A stretch of 8,293 nt of DNA, from positions 1 to 8,293 of the forward strand of contig JALGTD010000058.1 of the NCBI GenBank assembly GCA_029821515.1, given 5' to 3'. The DNA is from Candidatus Zipacnadia bacterium. GTDB taxonomy: Bacteria; Armatimonadota; Zipacnadia; Zipacnadales; Zipacnadaceae. This document shows positions 6,223 to 8,293 of the stretch, piece by piece (the stretch's first letter is position 1; the number at the start of each line of letters is the position of its first letter). Below the pieces are notes generated by a model, which was given only the letters and a program-made list of their open reading frames with translations, did not search any database and had not been told where the DNA came from. A program made the position numbers and the translations under genes.

Positions 6223-7794
6223 CTATCGGCCTTCCGTGCCCGTAGCTTGATTGACGCCGGCGGCCACCCGGCGGTCCACCGGCAAGTGCACGGTCACTAC
6301 AGTACCCTCGTCCACCTGACTTTGGACCTCTATCTGGGCACCTATTCTCTTGGCCAGATTCTGCGACACACTCATACCCAAACCCGTCCCCTCGCCCATC
6401 GGCTTAGTAGTGAAGAAAGGATCAAACACTCGGTTCAGAATCTCCTCCGACATCCCACCGCCGGTATCTGCGACCGAGATGGCGACCCAGCCACCTTTAG
6501 CCTCTGCCGTCACCGTAATCTCTTTGCGTCGGCGGTCGGCGACAGCGTCACGCGCGTTGGTAAGCAGGTTAAGCAGAATCTGGCGAACCGCGTTAGGGTC
6601 AGTCCAGATACCGGGAAAATCGGCCGGAGTGTTCACATTAATTTTGACATTCAACCGCCGCAGCTCTGCAGCCAGCAGCTCGATAGTCTCCGTAATGAGA
6701 GTGCGGCAGTCCGCCTGCTCGCTCTCAGGGCGGTCAACATCGCCAGAGCCGTGCGAGTAGGACCCCAGAGCGGATATGATCCGTTTGCAGCGCTCCAGTT
6801 CTCTGACCGCCTTGGCCAGGCGAGGATGGCGGGGATCCTCCTGTCCGGTGTGAGCCAGGCAATACTGAACGTAGTTGAGAATACCCATAATCGGATTGTT
6901 CAGCTCGTGTCCGACCCCGGCCACCAATCTGCCCAGCGCAGCCAGCTTCTCCGACTGCAGCAGACGCCGCTGGGAAGCGAGTAGATCCGTCATCGTCGCT
7001 CCTAATTTCTGGTTCAATCTCTCCAGTTCAACGTTTTTTGTTTCAATCTCACGAGCTGCCTTTATCTGTTCCTCGGCGCGGATAGCTCGCCTCTGTGCAG
7101 TGATGTCGCGACCATACAAGTTGACGTAGCCAGCCTCGCCTATGGGGACAACTGTTATTGCGAGAGTGTCGCTGTTTAACTCGACCTCAACCTCTTTGGT
7201 GGCATCATCGCCCAGCGCATCGCTGACCACCGTGCGCCAGTACTCGGGCAAGCGCTGGTCGACGTGGCAGTCCCAGGCCTCCAGGAGAACTGAGCTGGCC
7301 TTGTTGGCATAGAGAATGGTGCCGTCTTTGGCCACTCGCATCACCGGGCTGGGGTCTTCCGCGGGGAACCTGGCCAGCCTTTCCATCTCCGCCTCGGCCC
7401 ACTTGTGCTTGCGCCGCTCGTTGGCCTCCCGTAGCTCGCGCCGGATCACTGCGCCCAGCCTGATCAGGTTGTCCTTCATCACGTAGTCATGCGCACCCGC
7501 CCTCATGGTTTCCACTGCGATTTCCTCGCCAATGGTGCCTGACACGATGATGGAGGGCAGATCGAGTTCTCTGTCCTTTATCAGCTGCAGCGCATCAAGC
7601 CCGCTGAATTGGGGCATCACGTAATCGCAAATCACGCCGTCCCATTCCTGGCTGTCCAGCGCCTCACCCATAGCCTCCCGGGTATCCACCCGTTTCCAGG
7701 TTAGGTCATACCCCTCCTGCTCCAGCCCGCGTGCCAGCAGCAAGGCATCATCTTCGTTATCCTCGACTATCAAAACCCGCAGTGGCGTTTTCAT
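6223..7794 (-). CDS. Hybrid sensor histidine kinase: REC-PAS-HisKA-HATPase
   Basis: A 523-residue protein with no signal peptide or membrane segment, so cytoplasmic. It has an N-terminal receiver domain (about 5-120; E11-D12, phosphoacceptor D57 in VICDYVMP, S85, K107). A PAS-like domain follows (about 137-235; DGTILYANKAS and the closing YGRDIT), then a coiled-coil linker (about 236-283). Next is a dimerisation/phosphoacceptor domain with H296 in GVGHELNNP and a HATPase domain (about 365-506). The latter has the N-box around LLNLLTNARDA (407-417), DTGGG (443-447), FDPFFTTK (457-464) and GTGLG (469-473). All boxes are intact, so it should be an active kinase whose receiver end allows control by a second phosphorelay input. 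No cofactor-binding cysteine or haem motif is evident in the PAS. Its ATG directly abuts the stop of the upstream response regulator (TAAATG), with only a weak GGAA ribosome site, so translation is probably coupled. Confidence 0.95.
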   Translation of the reverse strand: MKTPLRVLIVEDNEDDALLLARGLEQEGYDLTWKRVDTREAMGEALDSQEWDGVICDYVMPQFSGLDALQLIKDRELDLPSIIVSGTIGEEIAVETMRAGAHDYVMKDNLIRLGAVIRRELREANERRKHKWAEAEMERLARFPAEDPSPVMRVAKDGTILYANKASSVLLEAWDCHVDQRLPEYWRTVVSDALGDDATKEVEVELNSDTLAITVVPIGEAGYVNLYGRDITAQRRAIRAEEQIKAAREIETKNVELERLNQKLGATMTDLLASQRRLLQSEKLAALGRLVAGVGHELNNPIMGILNYVQYCLAHTGQEDPRHPRLAKAVRELERCKRIISALGSYSHGSGDVDRPESEQADCRTLITETIELLAAELRRLNVKINVNTPADFPGIWTDPNAVRQILLNLLTNARDAVADRRRKEITVTAEAKGGWVAISVADTGGGMSEEILNRVFDPFFTTKPMGEGTGLGMSVSQNLAKRIGAQIEVQSQVDEGTVVTVHLPVDRRVAAGVNQATGTEGR

Positions 7795-8241
7795 TTAATC
7801 ACATTCCGGCGGAGGTGACTCATTGAGCAGCAGCCAATAGAGTCCGAGTTGCCGGACGGCCTCGGCGAACTCGCCAAACTCTACTGGTTTGCGGACAAAG
7901 CTATTGGCCCCAAGTTTGTAGCTGCTAATCATATCCTGCTGTTGCTTGGAGGACGTCAGGACTACGACGGGAACCAGTTCTGTACGCTCGTTGGCCCGCA
8001 GTTGCTGCAACACTTCCAGACCATCCACCCTGGGCAGCTTCAAATCCAGCAGAATGACGGTGGGCAGCTCCTTCGACGCACATCCCTCGTGCTCGCCCCC
8101 GCCAAACAGATAATCCAGTGCTTCCTGCCCATCGCGCATCACTGTTACCTCGTTGGCGATGTTGTGTTTCTTAAGCGCCCGCAGGGTCAGCTCCACGTCA
8201 TCGGGATTATCTTCAACCAGCAGTATGGTCCGGTCGCTCAT
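7795..8241 (-). CDS. Rcp1-like single-domain response regulator
   Basis: A 148-residue receiver protein. The acidic residues are E10-D11 in LLVEDNPDDVELT, the phosphoacceptor is D66 in VILLDLKLPRVDG, the switch threonine is T96 in VVVLTSSK, and the lysine is K118 in FVRKP. The NPDDVELT start, the insertion before the phosphoacceptor strand (LFGGGEHEGCASKELP) and the YWLLLNESPPP end match the family of the cyanobacterial phytochrome regulator Rcp1, common beside bacteriophytochromes and PAS kinases. The ATG at 8241 is preferred over the in-frame ATG at 8250. AAAGGA (8250-8255) sits 8 bases before the former but directly abuts the latter. It is the first gene of the four-gene - strand cluster seen here, and its stop abuts the kinase start, so the kinase is the natural partner. 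No phytochrome gene lies in the window. Confidence 0.92.
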   Translation of the reverse strand: MSDRTILLVEDNPDDVELTLRALKKHNIANEVTVMRDGQEALDYLFGGGEHEGCASKELPTVILLDLKLPRVDGLEVLQQLRANERTELVPVVVLTSSKQQQDMISSYKLGANSFVRKPVEFGEFAEAVRQLGLYWLLLNESPPPECD

Positions 8242-8249
8242 TAGGGCCA

Positions 8250-8255
8250 TCCTTT
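8250..8255 (-). promoter_or_regulatory. Ribosome binding site that decides the start of the Rcp1-like gene
   Basis: AAAGGA on the - strand lies 8 bases before the ATG at 8241 and overlaps the alternative ATG at 8250, so the shorter protein is the likely product. The remaining leader to the window edge (8256-8293) shows no convincing -10/-35 pair; the operon promoter may lie outside the window. Confidence 0.6.
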
Positions 8256-8293
8256 CGGAATAGTTAGACTGTGAAATAGAATGTCGCCCCCTC

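Noticed and set aside
6247..6984. 245-codon open frame on the + strand opposite the histidine kinase
   Set aside because: The opposite strand encodes intact HisKA and HATPase motifs across the same bases; the + strand translation shows no family likeness.
7849..8244. 131-codon open frame on the + strand opposite the Rcp1-like regulator
   Set aside because: It is antisense to a receiver domain with all catalytic residues, and its own translation is unrecognisable.

Overview
The window looks like chromosomal DNA from a diderm (outer-membrane) bacterium of moderately high GC content. The outer-membrane assignment rests on three secretin-family genes; the phylum cannot be read from the sequence. 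A KaiC-like ATPase, an Rcp1-like response regulator and a uroporphyrinogen-decarboxylase-family remnant would fit several environmental lineages, including uncultured ones. No mobile element, CRISPR array, tRNA or rRNA was seen.

Left half (1-4123, + strand): three consecutive secretin-family genes read in one direction. The first is cut by the window edge and shows only its C-terminal secretin domain. The second and third each begin with a signal peptide, followed by a beta-rich N-terminal region, an STN-like domain, a secretin N-domain and a secretin domain. Each junction is an ATGA overlap, so the set is almost certainly one translationally coupled operon. Genes 1 and 3 keep the secretin C-terminal signature and share a similar tail. 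The middle gene has lost both and is a divergent paralogue. No ATPase, pseudopilin or pilus assembly gene is visible, so type II secretion and type IV pilus roles cannot be separated.

Middle (4124-4985): no intact gene. It holds a decayed + strand fragment of a uroporphyrinogen-decarboxylase-family protein (about 4270-4938), lacking its N-terminus, interrupted by an in-frame TAG and degraded at the 3' end.

Right half (4986-8241, - strand, so read from right to left): a four-gene signalling cluster. It runs Rcp1-like single-domain response regulator, then REC-PAS-histidine kinase (its start abuts the previous stop), then a second single-domain response regulator (62-base gap containing a perfect hairpin), then a single-domain KaiC/RadA-type P-loop ATPase (23-base gap). 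The inference is a phosphorelay in which the kinase exchanges phosphate with the receiver proteins, and the KaiC-like ATPase acts as output or modulator. The ATPase lacks the usual paired catalytic glutamates of KaiC. The signalling operon converges on the secretin operon, and nothing in the sequence directly shows that the two are functionally linked.
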